A program made the position numbers and the translations under genes. The notes beneath the pieces are model-generated. The model was not told where the DNA came from, searched no databases, and was given only the letters and a program-made list of their open reading frames with translations. Below, piece after piece: positions 4,982 to 6,938 of a stretch of 6,938 nt of DNA. How positions within the stretch are numbered: the stretch's first letter is position 1; each line of letters begins with the position of its first letter. Source of the stretch: a bacterium UBP11_UBA4055 (lineage in GTDB: Bacteria; UBA4055); the NCBI GenBank assembly GCA_002382735.1, contig DFZN01000031.1:82130-89067 (forward strand), in the 5' to 3' direction.

Positions 4982-6938
4982 CTATTTAACCGGTTGATCA
5001 CCTGTCTTATTTACTTTTATAAGTTTAGCGCTTGTGCCCACATTAGTTCCGACGATGAAACCGCCGTCCTTGGCCTGAAGAACTTTTACGCCTTCGTCGT
5101 TACTACCGGTAACCCCGAGGTTCTTTGACCAGATCGTACCCATTTGAGAATCAAGTTTGAACAGCCATGTATTCTTGTCGGTGCCTGTTGAATAACCTGT
5201 AACAATATATCCGCCGTCTTTCGTCCTGTCGATCCCGTAAGCCTTCTCGTTTTTTGCTGTTTCTCCGAAAGTATATTCCCAAATTGCGCCGTCTTCGTCA
5301 CCGCTTATCGTGAATTCAACTACCCAAGCATCGTTAAGCCTTGCCTTGCTGTCTATCTGATTGGTTTCCCCTGCCATTACAACTTCACCGCCTAAGCCGC
5401 CTTGGGAAAGAACAAAGCCATAACTTATTTCTTCTTCTGCTAAATCACCAATGTGGTTGGCACCGATAAGCGAAATGTTCAGTACTGTTCCGTAAGGATC
5501 ATCCTCGCTTGCCATATTGCCAAAATCTCCTGATCCCATTCTTGACCATGTCATTGTGCTGACATATCCGCCGAAAAAATCAATCTCTGCATAGAACATA
5601 TCTTTTTTATCAGTACCGTCCTCATAATAGAGTCTCCAGTTATTCCATCCTGTCACCAGATAGTTCCCGTCGTCTTTTACGATGAGGTCCGTTATCATCT
5701 GGTCTCCCATTTTACAAACCCAAAGGACATCGTCGAGCTTGTGCAAAGATATATCCTGCCACATTTTCTGACCGACATAGCCCACATGGTATCCCCACAC
5801 CTCGTTTCCGTTGCTGTAAACTTTAAGCATTCTGACATCGTATCCTGTTTCCCATGTTGCACCGGGAAGTTCAATGCCATCTATTAGCCCGGTTCCATTA
5901 ATGTTATAAGTATAACCACCCACAATATATCCGTCGTCAATCGATTTTTTTATTACTGTTGCACCATCATCAACTCCTGGGTATCCGTAGGTTTGATTCC
6001 AGATAGGACTGCCGTCAGTCTGGTTGATCTTTCTTACCCATGTATCGTCATCGGTACCGTTATTTCTCCAGCCTGCAAGTACATAGCCTTTATCGTATTC
6101 GGTGTCTTCGCAAACACTCTCAGCTATACCTTCTGACGCTGGGATGTCGGTACTCCACTGTACAACTCCTTCTTTATCGTATTTAATTACCCTAGTTCCG
6201 AGTACATCACCGGAAGAAACAGCGAGGTAACCATTGTCATAGGTTTCTATGAGTGATTTAAGTTCGTAACCCGCTGTTCCGAGTGCAGTAGTGAATGTCG
6301 GAATATATTCGACTAGGGAGAAACCAAGTGATTTTGTCTGAATTGTTCCAGACTTAGTAGTAAGTACAATACTAAAATTATAGGATCCCGCACCATAACT
6401 CGTAGTTTCAAGAGAGAAAATTTTTGACACATCAGCTGTATTAGACACATAAAATGGAACTGATTCGCCTGTAACATAAGCTTCTAATTTCCCAAAAAGT
6501 GTTAGATCCCCAATTATTTCTATTTCGATTGTAATAGGTTCGCCAATGTTAAATTCCAAATTTGGAGATGGACTAACAATGTTCATAAATCCCGTTACTG
6601 CAATCGGAAGGCTGTAGTTGCCAAGATTTATATTAACATCACTTCTAATCTCCCTTACAAAAACCTTAGAAACATAATTGTTTGCATCAATAAATTGGTG
6701 TTTGACAATATTTATTGAGGTGCCTGTTTCAATAATATTACCCACATCGTCAGTCAGTACAGTTTCTTTTAACCAATCAGTATCGTAAACACCATTGCCG
6801 TCAAAATCCCATTTGTATTCAATAGCGATATCATTCTCGACATCGGATATTTCTGCTTTAAATTCAAACATATCTAAAATTGATGTTCCGGCATTGAGAT
6901 ATAAAACAGACACATCCGCAGTTATATTATTAACTGTT
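4982..6938 (-). CDS. Secreted or surface PKD-domain / beta-propeller repeat protein (5' end outside window)
   Basis: The frame is open to the right edge of the window, so the N-terminus, including any signal peptide, is missing. A GTG at 6911-6913 falls inside the first beta-domain, has in-frame sequence before it (TVNNITAD), and is unlikely to be the start. Numbering from that GTG: residues 1-98 form a PKD-like domain with YKWDFDGNGVYDTDW (33-47), whose D-x-D-x-N-G spacing resembles a calcium loop. Residues about 102-205 look like a second beta-sandwich. About 215-643 hold roughly seven repeats of the type DGGYIVTGY...TWLFKLD...G.IW...G, typical of a beta-propeller. There are only two cysteines and no visible C-terminal sorting signal; the chain ends in the last repeat. 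A binding or adhesion role outside the cell is inferred; no catalytic motif was recognised. A strong terminator follows the gene. Confidence 0.82.
   Translation of the reverse strand, partial: TVNNITADVSVLYLNAGTSILDMFEFKAEISDVENDIAIEYKWDFDGNGVYDTDWLKETVLTDDVGNIIETGTSINIVKHQFIDANNYVSKVFVREIRSDVNINLGNYSLPIAVTGFMNIVSPSPNLEFNIGEPITIEIEIIGDLTLFGKLEAYVTGESVPFYVSNTADVSKIFSLETTSYGAGSYNFSIVLTTKSGTIQTKSLGFSLVEYIPTFTTALGTAGYELKSLIETYDNGYLAVSSGDVLGTRVIKYDKEGVVQWSTDIPASEGIAESVCEDTEYDKGYVLAGWRNNGTDDDTWVRKINQTDGSPIWNQTYGYPGVDDGATVIKKSIDDGYIVGGYTYNINGTGLIDGIELPGATWETGYDVRMLKVYSNGNEVWGYHVGYVGQKMWQDISLHKLDDVLWVCKMGDQMITDLIVKDDGNYLVTGWNNWRLYYEDGTDKKDMFYAEIDFFGGYVSTMTWSRMGSGDFGNMASEDDPYGTVLNISLIGANHIGDLAEEEISYGFVLSQGGLGGEVVMAGETNQIDSKARLNDAWVVEFTISGDEDGAIWEYTFGETAKNEKAYGIDRTKDGGYIVTGYSTGTDKNTWLFKLDSQMGTIWSKNLGVTGSNDEGVKVLQAKDGGFIVGTNVGTSAKLIKVNKTGDQPVK

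Noticed and set aside
4960..5000. TATATA-like promoter for the ferritin-like/selA/prmC cluster (minus strand)
   Set aside because: A GATATATAAA stretch sits just before the hairpin, but no credible -35 box at proper spacing was found, and the organism's promoter consensus is unknown.
6911..6913. GTG as the start of the surface protein
   Set aside because: The frame continues upstream without a stop to the window edge and the GTG falls within a beta-domain; there is no Shine-Dalgarno site before it and no signal peptide after it.

Overview
The window carries one forward gene pair and one reverse-strand cluster, read as five substantial genes plus the tail of a sixth. The DNA is moderately AT-rich. 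Start sites are a mix of strong Shine-Dalgarno sites and tightly overlapping junctions. The content (selenocysteine synthesis, a rubrerythrin-like protein, a large cytosolic peptidase, a secreted PKD/beta-propeller protein) suits an anaerobic or microaerobic, peptide-using bacterium. The PKD plus propeller architecture is common in FCB-type and related candidate-phylum bacteria, but I cannot assign a taxon from the sequence; that placement is a weak inference.

Layout. Positions 2-103 (+) are the last 33 codons of an unrecognised gene. After a 23-base gap with a strong GGAGG site comes a 682-residue M29-family metallo-aminopeptidase (127-2175, +). It runs tail-to-tail into prmC, and the two stop codons overlap by 3 of their 4 combined bases. 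A likely terminator for the aminopeptidase transcript sits inside the 3' end of prmC (2217-2252).

On the minus strand, reading from right to left, a secreted or surface protein comes first (4982-6938, N-terminus outside the window). It has a PKD-like domain, a second beta-sandwich-like region and about seven propeller repeats. A hairpin terminator (4939-4965) follows its stop codon. Next is a three-gene, zero-gap cluster: a ferritin-like protein (4421-4912), selA (3018-4421) and prmC (2172-3017). Only the first of these has a clear ribosome binding site. The ferritin-like gene and selA share the A of TAATG. The selA stop codon TAA is followed directly, in the same reading frame, by the TTG start of prmC.

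How the genes may work together: SelA makes the selenocysteinyl-tRNA that decodes UGA, and PrmC methylates the release factors, one of which (RF2) terminates at UGA. Placing them in one coupled unit joins two activities that compete for the same codon. The ferritin-like protein at the head of the unit may have a redox or metal role, but its link to selenium is not established. No known defence, mobile-element, CRISPR or RNA gene was seen.
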